A stretch of DNA of 64,000 nucleotides, taken from NCBI GenBank assembly GCA_910588965.1, contig CAJUSO010000008.1:1-64000 (forward strand), in the 5' to 3' direction. This DNA comes from an uncultured Lachnospiraceae bacterium. Lineage in GTDB: Bacteria > Bacillota > Clostridia > Lachnospirales > Lachnospiraceae. The position numbers were made by a program, and so were the translations under genes. Every line of letters begins with the position of its first letter. Position 1 is the stretch's first letter. Under the pieces are notes generated by a model that did no database searches, was not told where the DNA came from, and saw only the letters and a program-made list of their open reading frames with translations. Of this stretch, positions 33,852 to 43,200 are shown piece after piece.

Positions 33852-36800
33852 TAGATTTCTTCCTCTACCATACTCTTATTGCTGTAGAACAGGTCGTAAA
33901 TGCAAGGCACTACTACCAATGTCATTAAGGTGCCGTAAATCATGCCGCCGATTGTCACGATGGCCATGGGCCTGGACATATCAGAACCCATATCGCTCCC
34001 GAAGGCGGTGGTGGCCATGGCCAGGATTGTCGTCATGGCTGTCATTAAAATGGGGCGGAGGCGGGTCATGCCGGCCGTCACGATGGCCTCCCGCTTCGCC
34101 ATGCCCTCCTTGCGGAGCTGGTTGATATATTCCACCATCACAATCCCGTTATTTACGATAATACCCACCAGCATAATGAAGCCAATCATGGCAATGATGC
34201 TGATTTCACTGCCCGTAAAAAACAGCGCCAGGAACCCTCCGGTCAGGGCCAGGGGGATGGTGAACAGGATAATGAATGGAGCCTTCAGGGACTGGAACTG
34301 CGCCACCATAATCAGGTAGATAAAGGAGATTGCCAGCACCAGCATCAGCAAGAGCTGCTCCATGGCCTCGTTGATGGTCTCGTCTTCCCCTGTCATTTCC
34401 AAAGAGTAGCCTTCCGGGAGGCCATAGCCTTCCAAAGCTTCCTCCAGCTTGGCGCCCACCAGGCCCACATTGTAGCCGTCGGCAATTTGGGCGGATACGG
34501 TAATGTAACGCTCCTGGCCGGTACGGCTGATGGAGGTAAGGCTGTCGGCGTCCTCAAATTCCGCCACCTTGGATAGCGGGATTTCGGATTCCTCCCCTGT
34601 CTCTTTATCCTTATAGGAAAAGGTGAGTTTTTTCAGGGACTGCAGGGAGGCGTCGCTCTGCTCCACGCTTTCCAGGAAAACATCGTAATCCTTAATGTCT
34701 GTGGAAATCGTGCCGTCAGCCGTGTCCTTTTCCATCTGCCCATATACCAGCTGGTAAACCTGCGCCACCGTCATGCCATACTTAGCTGCTTTTTCTTTGT
34801 CTACCGTGATGCGGAATTCTTTTTCCGTCTCCTCCAGGCCATCGGAAACCTCCTTGGTCCCTTCTACCTTGGATACAATCTGGGAGACTTCCTGGGCAAT
34901 TTCCTGGAGAGTGCCAAGGTCGCGCCCCCGAACCTGCACCGACAGGCCTTCCCCTGCCAAAGCGCCCATGTCCATGTTGGAACTGCTGACGGTAATTTCC
35001 CCCTCCAGGCCGCGGGTCAGTTCTGTTATCTGGGAGGCGATTTCATCATTGGTAAGCTGTTTATCCTCTTTTAGGATAATGTAAAGGGTAATGTCGTTGC
35101 TGCCCCCGCTGCCCCCCATCATGCTGCCTGCAATGTCGCTCCCGCCGGCCATAGCGCCTACGGACTCTACATCGGGGATAGACTGTATTTTTTCTGTAAC
35201 CTGGTCCGCCAGCTGGCAGGCTCCCTCAAATCCCCCATCCTCTGGGGGCGTAATGGCCACGGACATCTGGGTGCTCTCCATATCCGGCATAAAAGCCGTG
35301 CCCTTGGACATGGAAGCCTTCACACTGACTGCCAGGAGAGCTGCCATGGCCAGGATGACCAGGATTTTGAAGCGGAGCAGCTTCCTTAAAACCGCCCCAT
35401 AGGCGCCTTGCAGACGGTCAAAGAGCGGGTGCTTCACCTCTTTGGTTTTCTTGAGCATCTTTGAGCCCATCATGGGCACAAAAGTCAGGGCGATGACCAG
35501 GCTGGCCAGCAGGGAATAGGCAATTGTAAGCCCCATATCCACGAAAAGCTGGCGGGTAATGCCCTCAGTAAATACGATGGGGGCAAATACGCAGACTGTG
35601 GTCAGGGTCGAAGCCGTAATGGCGCCGCTGACCTGCTTGGCGCCTTCCACAGCCGCTTTCCGGGCGGAAAGCCCCTCGCCTCTCATACGGTAAATGTTTT
35701 CAATGGACACGATGGAATTATCCACCAGCATGCCGATGCCCAAAGCAAGGCCAGACAAGGAAATCAGGTTCAGGGTCACGCCGCTGAAATACATCAAGAC
35801 CACGGCGAATATGACGGAAATCGGGATGGACACGGCAATCACCAGGGTGGGGCGGAGGTCCTTTAAAAACAGGAGCAGGATAATGATTGCCAGGATTGCG
35901 CCGAATACCATGTTGTTCAGCACGGAATCCACAATCATGTCAATGTAGATCCCCTGATCCATCAGCACGGATACGGCTAGGTTCCCATCCTGCTTCTTCA
36001 TGCTGTCTATCTTCTTGTAAATCCGCTTGGCCACGTCGCCGGTGGAATAGCCGGTCTGCTTCTGGATAGACAGCATCACGCCTGGCTTGCCGTTTAATTT
36101 GGCATAGGATTCCGCTGTGTTATCCACGACTGCGATGTCTGCCACGTCAGACATATGTATGGCCTCCACGCCATCCATGCCCAAATCCATCAATACCATG
36201 TCCTCCAAGGCGCCTACGCTGTCCACGGCATCGCCGACCCGCACCATGTACCGTTCGCCCTCGTCGTTGATATAGCCTGCAGGCATGGAGAAATTCTGGG
36301 CGGTCAGGATGCCGGTTAAGGCCTCCATGGTTAGGATATTATACATATCCGAAGCTTCGTAGGCTTCTTCCTTTGTATCCTCGAAGGCTTCCTTGGACTC
36401 TTTTAGCTTCTCCTCCCCGCTGGCAAGCTGGGCAGAAGCGCTCCCCATATCCACAGACCCGGTAATCTGGCTTTGGTTCAGGGTAGCAAGGGTATCGTTG
36501 ATGGTAGCCTTACCCTCCGTAATGCTTTTAAGCCCTGCCTCAATGGCGGAAATCCCGCCTTCAATCTGCACCAATCCCTGCCCTGCCTTTGTCTGGGACT
36601 GGGCAATGTAAGCCTTCAGCTCTTTGTCGGAAGCATCCTGCTTTAACCCGCCGCCTTCCTGGGAAGCCATCTCAGACTTGATGGCAGCAAGGCCGCCTTC
36701 TACCTGGGTAAGCTGTTCCTGGAGTTTCGCAAGCTGTGTGTCCAGCTGCTTGGACGGGCCTTCTATCTGCCCTTCCTGCTCTTTTAAGGCCTCCAGCTGC

Positions 36801-37876
36801 TTTTCCAGTTCTGCCAGCTGCGCCTGGAGCTGGGGAAGCTGCTCTGGGGGAGACATCAAAATCCCCTGCTCCAACAGTCCCTTTTGCTCCTGGAGTTTTT
36901 TTATGGCTTCTTGCAGCTGCCCTGCCTGTTCCTTGACTTTTTCCTGCTGTTCCTTTAAGGCGGCAATCCCCTTTTCCAAGGCTTCCTTGCTCTCTATCAA
37001 AGTGCCTACCTGGCTTTCCAGTTCCTTCAGGGAGGAAATGCCCTGTTCTGTAGCTGCCTTGGCTTCCTGCAGTTCCCCGAGCTTGGCGTGCATGTCTGCC
37101 TCGGTCTGGAACAGTTCTATCTTTTTGTCGTTCAGCTGGTTCTGGGCGTCGCTGATTTTGCCTGCCATCTCTGTCTTGCCGCTGTCCAGCTCTTCCTTGC
37201 CGCTGCTGATTTCGCTTTCTGCAGAGTCCATCTCCTCCTGGGCGTCTGCAAATTTCTCTTCCAGGGAAGCCGTAATCTTCTGGTTCACGGCATCAATCTT
37301 GGATTGGCTTAATGTCACACGGACAGATTCCTCTATCAGGCCCGTGCCGGATACAGAGGCGACGCCTTCCACGCTTTCAATGTCCGGGATCAAATCTGTA
37401 TTGGCATAATCGCTCACTTCCAGGCTGTCCATCCCCTCCACTTCCACTGCTGCGATCATAATGGGCATCATGTCTGGGTTCAGCTTCATGATGATAGGGT
37501 TCCCCACGGTATCCGGCCAATAGCCGCTAATCTGGTCTAAGCTCTCACGCATTTCCACCGTGATGGAATCCATGTTCGCCGTCTGCTCAAATTCCAGCAC
37601 TACCATGGAGGTGTCATTGGACGATATGGAACTAATATTCTTGATATTCGAGGTGCTGGCCATTACGCCCTCGATGGGCTGGGTCACCGTGCTTTCTACC
37701 TGTTCAGGGCTCGCCCCTGGATAGGTGGTCACGACAATTGCATAGGGCAGGTTGATGCTGGGCAGCAGATCGGTGCTCATCTTGCTCAAAGACACCACGC
37801 CCAGGATAATTACCAGCACAATCCCTACGATTACGGTATAGGGTTTTTTCACACTGAATCTTGACAGCATGCGCAT
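33851..37876 (-). CDS. RND efflux transporter with long coiled-coil insertion
   Basis: A 1341-aa HAE1/AcrB-type proton-driven exporter. Helix 1 (about 12-30) is followed by the porter domain (DLLPSINLPYAIVVTTYPGASPE). Central helices with the GLALGIGMLVDNSIVSIENIYR motif carry the proton-relay Asp, and a second repeat ends with GIIVNNGIVMVEYIN. Between about 205 and 515 a long coiled coil (repeated EAL/LKEQ heptads) is inserted in the first porter domain, making the protein about 300 aa longer than AcrB. No adaptor or TolC-like gene is nearby. The substrate is unknown. The operon is preceded by a TetR-type operator. Confidence 0.92.
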   Translation of the reverse strand: MRMLSRFSVKKPYTVIVGIVLVIILGVVSLSKMSTDLLPSINLPYAIVVTTYPGASPEQVESTVTQPIEGVMASTSNIKNISSISSNDTSMVVLEFEQTANMDSITVEMRESLDQISGYWPDTVGNPIIMKLNPDMMPIMIAAVEVEGMDSLEVSDYANTDLIPDIESVEGVASVSGTGLIEESVRVTLSQSKIDAVNQKITASLEEKFADAQEEMDSAESEISSGKEELDSGKTEMAGKISDAQNQLNDKKIELFQTEADMHAKLGELQEAKAATEQGISSLKELESQVGTLIESKEALEKGIAALKEQQEKVKEQAGQLQEAIKKLQEQKGLLEQGILMSPPEQLPQLQAQLAELEKQLEALKEQEGQIEGPSKQLDTQLAKLQEQLTQVEGGLAAIKSEMASQEGGGLKQDASDKELKAYIAQSQTKAGQGLVQIEGGISAIEAGLKSITEGKATINDTLATLNQSQITGSVDMGSASAQLASGEEKLKESKEAFEDTKEEAYEASDMYNILTMEALTGILTAQNFSMPAGYINDEGERYMVRVGDAVDSVGALEDMVLMDLGMDGVEAIHMSDVADIAVVDNTAESYAKLNGKPGVMLSIQKQTGYSTGDVAKRIYKKIDSMKKQDGNLAVSVLMDQGIYIDMIVDSVLNNMVFGAILAIIILLLFLKDLRPTLVIAVSIPISVIFAVVLMYFSGVTLNLISLSGLALGIGMLVDNSIVSIENIYRMRGEGLSARKAAVEGAKQVSGAITASTLTTVCVFAPIVFTEGITRQLFVDMGLTIAYSLLASLVIALTFVPMMGSKMLKKTKEVKHPLFDRLQGAYGAVLRKLLRFKILVILAMAALLAVSVKASMSKGTAFMPDMESTQMSVAITPPEDGGFEGACQLADQVTEKIQSIPDVESVGAMAGGSDIAGSMMGGSGGSNDITLYIILKEDKQLTNDEIASQITELTRGLEGEITVSSSNMDMGALAGEGLSVQVRGRDLGTLQEIAQEVSQIVSKVEGTKEVSDGLEETEKEFRITVDKEKAAKYGMTVAQVYQLVYGQMEKDTADGTISTDIKDYDVFLESVEQSDASLQSLKKLTFSYKDKETGEESEIPLSKVAEFEDADSLTSISRTGQERYITVSAQIADGYNVGLVGAKLEEALEGYGLPEGYSLEMTGEDETINEAMEQLLLMLVLAISFIYLIMVAQFQSLKAPFIILFTIPLALTGGFLALFFTGSEISIIAMIGFIMLVGIIVNNGIVMVEYINQLRKEGMAKREAIVTAGMTRLRPILMTAMTTILAMATTAFGSDMGSDMSRPMAIVTIGGMIYGTLMTLVVVPCIYDLFYSNKSMVEEEI

Positions 37877-37933
37877 TTCCTCCTGTTGTCTTTCTTTCGC
37901 TGTTATTTTGGTTTGCTTTTTTCCCTAATTTCC

Positions 37934-37986
37934 GACCGACTGGTCAGTTTTATGTACATTATAATCACATGGCATTGGAAATTCAA
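37934..37986 (-). promoter_or_regulatory. Promoter and TetR-type operator of the RND operon
   Basis: On the minus strand, TTGAAT (37986-37981), 17 bp, TATAAT (37963-37958). Just downstream, overlapping the expected start, is the perfect palindrome GACC-GACT-GGTC (37934-37945), a typical TetR/AcrR site. Confidence 0.75.
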
Positions 37987-38117
37987 TGAAAAAAATATAA
38001 AATTTTTCTAATATTTACAGAAACAGGCTGAAACACCTATCTTGCTGCAAACTGCCGCCATGGGCAGTTTTTGGGATGCGGCATTCCCTATTATTTCCTT
38101 TTTTCCCTATAAATGTA

Positions 38118-38146
38118 TTGTGAATTACTTTTAAAAGTGATACATT
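38118..38146 (+). promoter_or_regulatory. Likely pta promoter with palindromic spacer
   Basis: TTGTGA (38118-38123), 17 bp, TACATT (38141-38146). The spacer contains the perfect palindrome ACTTTTAAAAGT (38127-38138), positioned as a possible operator. A small ACTGCC/GGCAGT hairpin lies upstream at about 38050-38069. Confidence 0.5.
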
Positions 38147-38282
38147 ATATATGTGGGGCTTACAAATTATCGGTACTTTATCTGAAAACGGCAAATCCAG
38201 GAAGCCGCTTTTGGGAAGGAAAGCGCCTGGGTAATATAACATTGGCTTGTTATGGACTAAAATTTAAGGAGGTTTTTGCAAA

Positions 38283-39317
38283 ATGGACAGAAATATGCAG
38301 GGCTTCGGGATGATGATCAAGAAACTGAAAAAAGACCCGAAGAGAATCGTATTCACGGAGGGCAGCGACCCGCGTATCTTAGAGGCGGCATCCCGCCTGC
38401 TGGCTTCAAATTTCTTAACGCCTATCCTGATTGGGAACCGGCAGGAAGTGGAAGAAGCTGCAGAAGAATATGGCTACAATATCCGGGGAGGCGTTATCAT
38501 TGACCCTGAGGATTATGAAGATATTGACAAGATGGTGAGCCTCTTCTGTGAGCTGCGTAAAAGTAAAAACATGCAGCCAGAAGAAGCGCGCAAGATTTTA
38601 AAACAGGGGAATTATTTTGGGACCATGCTGGTAAAGATGGAAGTTGCAGACTGCCTTCTGGGCGGCGCCACTTACACCACGGCAGATACCATCCGCCCTG
38701 CGCTGCAATTGATTAAGACCAGGCCAGGCCACAGCATTGTATCTTCCTGCTTTATCCTGGTACGCCCCTCTGCAACGGGCGAGAATGAAGTCCTGGCCAT
38801 GGCAGACTGCGCCATCAATATCTGCCCCAATGAGGACGAGCTGGCAGACATCGCCATCGTGACGGCAGACTGCGGGCAGCTTTTCGGCATCGACCCAAAG
38901 ATTGCGTTCCTAAGCTACTCAACCATGGGCTCCGGCAAGGGGGACGATGTGGACAAGATGCGCAACGCCGCCGCCAAAGCCAAAGCCAAACGGCCGGATC
39001 TGCCGATTTCCGGCGAAATGCAGTTTGACGCCGCCGTTTCCCCCCGTGTGGCACGTACCAAGTGCCCGGAGGATGAGGTGGCAGGCCATGCAAACGTATT
39101 TGTATTCCCAGACATCAATGCTGGGAACATCGGGTACAAGATTGCCCAGCGTCTGGGGAACTTCGACGCTTACGGGCCTATCCTGATGGGGCTGAATTCC
39201 CCGATTAACGATTTGTCCAGGGGATGCAACGCAGACGAGGCTTACTCGATGGCCATCATCACGGCCGCCCTGGTTGGGGAAGCGAAGGCGGAGCAGTTCG
39301 GGCAGATACCTGGATAA
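38283..39317 (+). CDS. pta: Phosphate acetyltransferase
   Basis: A 344-aa enzyme that interconverts acetyl-CoA and acetyl phosphate; with acetate kinase it yields ATP and acetate in fermentation. Family features: RIVFTEGSDPRILEAA at the start, GGATYTTADTIRPALQLIKT, SCFILV, and the C-terminal PDINAGNIGYKIAQRLG...GPILMGLNSPINDLSRG. AAGGAGG lies 10 nt before the ATG. ackA, usually next, is absent here: a terminator follows. Confidence 0.96.
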   Translation: MDRNMQGFGMMIKKLKKDPKRIVFTEGSDPRILEAASRLLASNFLTPILIGNRQEVEEAAEEYGYNIRGGVIIDPEDYEDIDKMVSLFCELRKSKNMQPEEARKILKQGNYFGTMLVKMEVADCLLGGATYTTADTIRPALQLIKTRPGHSIVSSCFILVRPSATGENEVLAMADCAINICPNEDELADIAIVTADCGQLFGIDPKIAFLSYSTMGSGKGDDVDKMRNAAAKAKAKRPDLPISGEMQFDAAVSPRVARTKCPEDEVAGHANVFVFPDINAGNIGYKIAQRLGNFDAYGPILMGLNSPINDLSRGCNADEAYSMAIITAALVGEAKAEQFGQIPG

Positions 39318-39338
39318 CGCAAGGGCACATGCACAACA

Positions 39339-39382
39339 GAAGGGGCAGCTGCTGGATACCATATTCCGGGCAGCCCCTTCTT
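39339..39382 (+). terminator. Intrinsic terminator after pta
   Basis: AGAAGGGGC (39339-39347) pairs with GCCCCTTCT (39374-39382), with further AGC/GC pairing inside, followed by TTT. Confidence 0.85.
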
Positions 39383-39456
39383 TTATGTGCGCTGAAATTA
39401 AATCCTACGATTCGCTATGCTACATGTAAGAACATTCATTTAAACCGGAGGATCCC

Positions 39457-39720
39457 ATGAAATATGTTCAACGGATGCGGGATTTAAGAGAAAGCCATGG
39501 CAAGACACAGCAGGAAATCGCAGGCGTCTTGGGCACATCCCAGACCATGTATGCACGGTATGAACGGGGGGCCAATGAACTGCCTATCCACCACCTGCTC
39601 ACGCTATGCGCCTTCTACCATGTCTCCGCAGATTACCTGCTGGGGCTTTCTGGCATCAAGCAGCCCTATCCCCCAAAGAAAGCCAATAAGCAAAACAATA
39701 AGCAGCCTGCATCCAGATAG
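39457..39720 (+). CDS. Small XRE-family regulator
   Basis: An 87-aa protein that is almost all HTH: MRDLRESHGKTQQEIAGVLG...YARYERGANELPIHHLLTL...SADYLLGLSG, followed by a Lys/Gln-rich tail. CGGAGG precedes the ATG. It is monocistronic, with pta upstream on the same strand. A long nested hairpin overlaps its last codons. Confidence 0.88.
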   Translation: MKYVQRMRDLRESHGKTQQEIAGVLGTSQTMYARYERGANELPIHHLLTLCAFYHVSADYLLGLSGIKQPYPPKKANKQNNKQPASR

Positions 39721-39790
39721 GCTGGGGCGCCCATATCCGCCAGCTGGAGGCTGGCGTACCACAAATGCCCCAGCCTGCCGTGCAGGCTGC
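39702..39790. other. Three-stem nested hairpin
   Basis: GCAGCCTGCA (39702-39711) pairs with TGCAGGCTGC (39781-39790), GCTGGGGC (39721-39728) with GCCCCAGC (39767-39774), and CGCCAGC (39738-39744) with GCTGGCG (39750-39756). No U-run follows on either strand, so it is not a standard terminator. It sits between the convergent XRE and CNBD genes. Confidence 0.75.
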
Positions 39791-39882
39791 TTATCACTCC
39801 TATCCCCATAATATTACGGCCTATGGGACGGGTCCTCCCCAGCCAAATACATATGCCCCGCAGCTTTGGGATACCAGAGGCG

Positions 39883-42162
39883 CTACATGCTATAGAAATC
39901 CAGGTTCATCTGCAGGTCTTCTGTAATCTCCCCGCCTTTCTTCTGATACCTGTCATACCAGGCTTCTACATGGTGGGCCTTGCGCCCGTTCAGGATTTCA
40001 AACTTCCCAAACATCTCCTGGTATGTAGGGTTCGCCGACAGGGTCTTGCGGATATCCTTGCTAAAGGGGCAGTAGCGGAAGATAATATCACGTGCTACCT
40101 TGTTCAGGCGGAAGCTCCCCTTGGACTCATACCGGATCCAGCTCTGGTAATCCTTTACAAAAACCTCGCGGTAATTATTCTTGGCCTTCTGCAGGCTCTT
40201 CTTCACCTTATCCTTGGCGTCTGCGGACAGTTCTGAATTCTTGCGGTAATACTGGATGTAGTCGCTGTACTCTGAAGTCAGGGAAGCCTCCGTGATATCA
40301 TTCCAGCGGGCGCCCTGGATCTTGCGGCACATCTCCCAGCGGAAACGGCCAGCCACATCCACCATCAGCTCAGACACATCCGTCCCTGTGAGGATGGGGA
40401 AGATAAACCTGGCCTGGGTATCCTTGCGGATCCCCGCCGTCTCCTGCCACATCATGGCCTTGGTCCCGGCATTTGGCATTAAGATGATATAGGGGATAAT
40501 CTCCTTCTGGATGACTTCACGGTTCACTTCACGCTCCGGATCAGAAAAACCTACCTCGCGGTAGAACAAGGAATAGTCAATCTTGCGTATCTCATCCAAA
40601 GCCCCGTTCGCTTTCTCCGCTGTCATCAGCATCTTCTCAGCAGAACCGACGATATCATCCTCGCACAGGATAGGGCAATAAGTGGAAATCCGGCCATAAG
40701 TCGCCCGGTTGGTGGAGACAAACATATTGCGCAGCTCAAATTCCACCTTCTTGCGGTTATCATTCTGGAGCTTCGGAAGGTCTTCCGCCTTAATGTCCCC
40801 TGTTTTCTTCTGTTCATTGAGGAAGCCCATATAATCCATGTCAAACTCATTCCGGGAAGGCTCGTTCTCCCCCCGGAAAATGCTCAAGAGCCATTCATAG
40901 ATTGTAAACACATTTTCTGCCTTGCAGCGGTATAGCTGCTCTGTCATATCATAAAGGCTCCTGGCATTCTCCTCGCCGGCCAGCCCCTCGTCCACAAACC
41001 CAAAGTTCATAAACATCTTCACCCCTACCGGCATGCGGCCTCCCTTAAGGGAACGGAAAAATGCAAGTTCATAGATGTCATAGAAAGCCTGCGTCAGCAC
41101 GCGGCGCAATTTGCGGATATTATCGGTAGAGGCATACAGGTCCGGAAGCTCTTTGTACTCCTCCAGGGCGCTGCGGAATTCCTTGGCCTTATCCTCCGGG
41201 TATCCTGCATACTCCAGAATCTGGCTCAGGTAATCGAAGCCTTCCTCATACTCTTCCATCGTATCCTGCAGGAGGCCGTCGTCCTCCAATGCCTCCTGGT
41301 TGAAGTCATAGCTTTCGTATTCTTCAAAGCAGGCCTTCATAACCTTTTCCTCATACATATGGCTGCCAGCGGCAAAATCCATAATCCCGGAAATCTTCTG
41401 GCTTAAGGCGCTAATGTCAATGCCTGTGGAAGATGCTTTCCTGGCCAGTTCAAAATACAGCTGGAACAGGTTCTCCGTCTCTGAAGAAAGCAGAAGCTCC
41501 CGGTGCGTATAGAGATAATCCTTCAGTTCCCGGATCATGGATATGGCCTTCTTCATCCAGCTGACCGCATTCAGTATCGCCCCAATCCCAATATCAGAAT
41601 CCCGTGCCAGGAATTGGTCCATAGACTTCAAAGACACATCCGACATACGCTTGTAGTATGAAATCACCCATCCGCCTATCGGCTCTTTCAGCTGCACGGG
41701 GGTTAAGGAGCCCATGCGCTTGAAGGGCTTCTCCAGTATCCCATAGTCCCCGCAGAATTTCTTATATTCCCCATAATACCCCATCAGAAGCTTATAGAAT
41801 TCCTGCGCCTTCCTATAGGCCATGGCATACCTGCCCATGAGGGCTGACGCCTGGTGCATCGCAGACATGGCAAATACTGCGACATATTTCCCTTCCATCT
41901 CAAAAATCTTCTTATAGTCCTCTACCCCTCTATATGGATAAATGTAAAACAGGCAGTCCGTATTTGCCACATAGTCGCATAAATAACTGTCTGAAAGGCC
42001 TTCCATCATCCCGATAATGCTTCCTGGCTCCAGGTCAATCTCATCATTCTTGAATATCGCCCGGACACTGCCCTGCAGAATGACAAAAAGCCCCCTTAAC
42101 TTGTCTCCTCTTTTTAAAAAACACTTTCCTTTGCCAACTTTACTTACTTTCACAGACTCCAT
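39883..42162 (-). CDS. Large protein with N-terminal cyclic-nucleotide-binding domain
   Basis: A 759-aa protein. Residues about 1-110 form a Crp-like cyclic-nucleotide-binding domain (CFLKRGDKLRGLFVILQGSVRAIF, LEPGSIIGMMEG). Whether cAMP binds is uncertain, since the classic phosphate-binding Arg cassette is not obvious. The remaining 650 residues are mostly helical, with a conserved-looking late segment (MPNAGTKAMMWQETAGIRKD, RFIFPILTG, DVAGRFRWEMCRKIQG) that I cannot assign to a known family. No HTH, enzyme motif or membrane helix is seen. A HAAS-type gene lies 21 bp upstream on the same strand. Confidence 0.8.
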   Translation of the reverse strand: MESVKVSKVGKGKCFLKRGDKLRGLFVILQGSVRAIFKNDEIDLEPGSIIGMMEGLSDSYLCDYVANTDCLFYIYPYRGVEDYKKIFEMEGKYVAVFAMSAMHQASALMGRYAMAYRKAQEFYKLLMGYYGEYKKFCGDYGILEKPFKRMGSLTPVQLKEPIGGWVISYYKRMSDVSLKSMDQFLARDSDIGIGAILNAVSWMKKAISMIRELKDYLYTHRELLLSSETENLFQLYFELARKASSTGIDISALSQKISGIMDFAAGSHMYEEKVMKACFEEYESYDFNQEALEDDGLLQDTMEEYEEGFDYLSQILEYAGYPEDKAKEFRSALEEYKELPDLYASTDNIRKLRRVLTQAFYDIYELAFFRSLKGGRMPVGVKMFMNFGFVDEGLAGEENARSLYDMTEQLYRCKAENVFTIYEWLLSIFRGENEPSRNEFDMDYMGFLNEQKKTGDIKAEDLPKLQNDNRKKVEFELRNMFVSTNRATYGRISTYCPILCEDDIVGSAEKMLMTAEKANGALDEIRKIDYSLFYREVGFSDPEREVNREVIQKEIIPYIILMPNAGTKAMMWQETAGIRKDTQARFIFPILTGTDVSELMVDVAGRFRWEMCRKIQGARWNDITEASLTSEYSDYIQYYRKNSELSADAKDKVKKSLQKAKNNYREVFVKDYQSWIRYESKGSFRLNKVARDIIFRYCPFSKDIRKTLSANPTYQEMFGKFEILNGRKAHHVEAWYDRYQKKGGEITEDLQMNLDFYSM

Positions 42163-42182
42163 ATGCTCCTCCTGTTTCCCAA

Positions 42183-42662
42183 TTATCGTCTACTGCCAAA
42201 TATGATAGAACAAACCAGCACAACCAAAACTGCGGGGGCCAAAAACGGCAGCAGGAACGCCACCACATTCGCTATCACCATAAGCAGGAGGACGGCCAGC
42301 ACAACCAGCAGCAGTTTCCCATACCAGCTATTCAGCTTCACCTTCCCGAAACGCACATCCCAGCCATCCTGCGGGGAATAGCCGGCATGGAACCCCCTCT
42401 CATTCCCCACATGGCCGCCGTCCCCTTCCCAGCCAGGCTGCCCGCCTCCACCCTGGCTGGGCTGCCCAGAGGTGTCAATCAGGGTCTTGGCAATCAGCCT
42501 GGGGCTTCCAAGGCGGCCAACCACTTCCTCTTCACTGCCGCCCTTCCTGGATTCTTCCATAATGTAATCATTGTAATACTTCATATGCCCATCCACTGCC
42601 TCCCGGCTCATCTCCCCCTGGAGGGCAAGCTGCAGCTCATGTAAAAATTCCTGCCTTGTCAT
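42183..42662 (-). CDS. HAAS/DUF1700-type membrane protein
   Basis: About 159 aa. The N-terminal HAAS domain (MTRQEFLHELQLALQGEMSREAVDGHMKYYNDYI-type helix pair, then GSEEEVVGRLGSPRLIAKTL) is typical of DUF1700 proteins. A Gly/Gln-rich linker follows, then a long hydrophobic segment (about 118-155) that spans the membrane once or twice. HAAS genes often pair with PadR regulators, but none is seen here. TAGGAGA precedes ATG 42662. Probably co-transcribed with the CNBD protein gene. Confidence 0.82.
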   Translation of the reverse strand: MTRQEFLHELQLALQGEMSREAVDGHMKYYNDYIMEESRKGGSEEEVVGRLGSPRLIAKTLIDTSGQPSQGGGGQPGWEGDGGHVGNERGFHAGYSPQDGWDVRFGKVKLNSWYGKLLLVVLAVLLLMVIANVVAFLLPFLAPAVLVVLVCSIIFGSRR

Positions 42663-42776
42663 GAATGTTCTCCTACTTATTGTTTCGCTTTCTGCTCTAT
42701 TTTTGGAACTGATTATTATTTTACCACACCGTGTCAATTATTTCACCATATTTCCTGAATTTTTTCTAAAAATCTA

Positions 42777-42805
42777 TTGACAAAGCCCCAAAACTAAGGT
42801 AGAAT
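42777..42805 (+). promoter_or_regulatory. tRNA-Arg promoter
   Basis: Consensus TTGACA (42777-42782), 17 bp, TAGAAT (42800-42805). Confidence 0.8.
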
Positions 42806-42836
42806 AAAGGACGTTGAATGCAAACAGCATTATTCT

Positions 42837-42910
42837 GTGTGTGTAGCTCAGCTGGATAGAGCACTTGGCTACGGACCAAGGTGTCGGGGGTTCGAATCCT
42901 CTCACGCACG
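42837..42910 (+). tRNA. tRNA-Arg (ACG)
   Basis: A 74-nt tRNA. The acceptor GTGTGTG pairs with CACGCAC (one G-U), the anticodon loop CTACGGA gives ACG, and the T-loop is GTTCGAAT. CCA is not encoded. Confidence 0.96.
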
Positions 42911-43200
42911 TTTCTGCATTTGCATCCAAACCTACGATGGGGTTTAGCCGTGTATTTATAGCGGCGTTAAGGATGCCAGGGAACTTATTGTTTCCCTGGC
43001 ATTTTTATTGCCCGATAAAACCTCTGGGGAACCCTTCCAATGTACCCCTAGTACTGGCGACGCCCGGTTTCCTGTTTTCCTACTGATAGGCTATACGGAT
43101 CCCCTATGCAGGCAACCGGGCACAGCCCCTGCTGCCAAGGCCCTTAACAGCGCCCCCGGCCATATAGCCCCATAAGGGCATATGGCACGCCCTGGGAAGA
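42911..43200. other. Spacer with tRNA terminator
   Basis: The terminator lies at 42975-43006. After it, 43007-43200 is GC-rich and gene-free, with no feature I can name. Confidence 0.5.
42975..43006 (+). terminator. Intrinsic terminator after tRNA-Arg
   Basis: GCCAGGGAA (42975-42983) pairs with TTCCCTGGC (42992-43000), followed by ATTTTT. Confidence 0.9.

Noticed and set aside
42911..43200. Short frame crossing tRNA-Arg and downstream DNA
   Set aside because: It overlaps the tRNA and its terminator, with no family resemblance.
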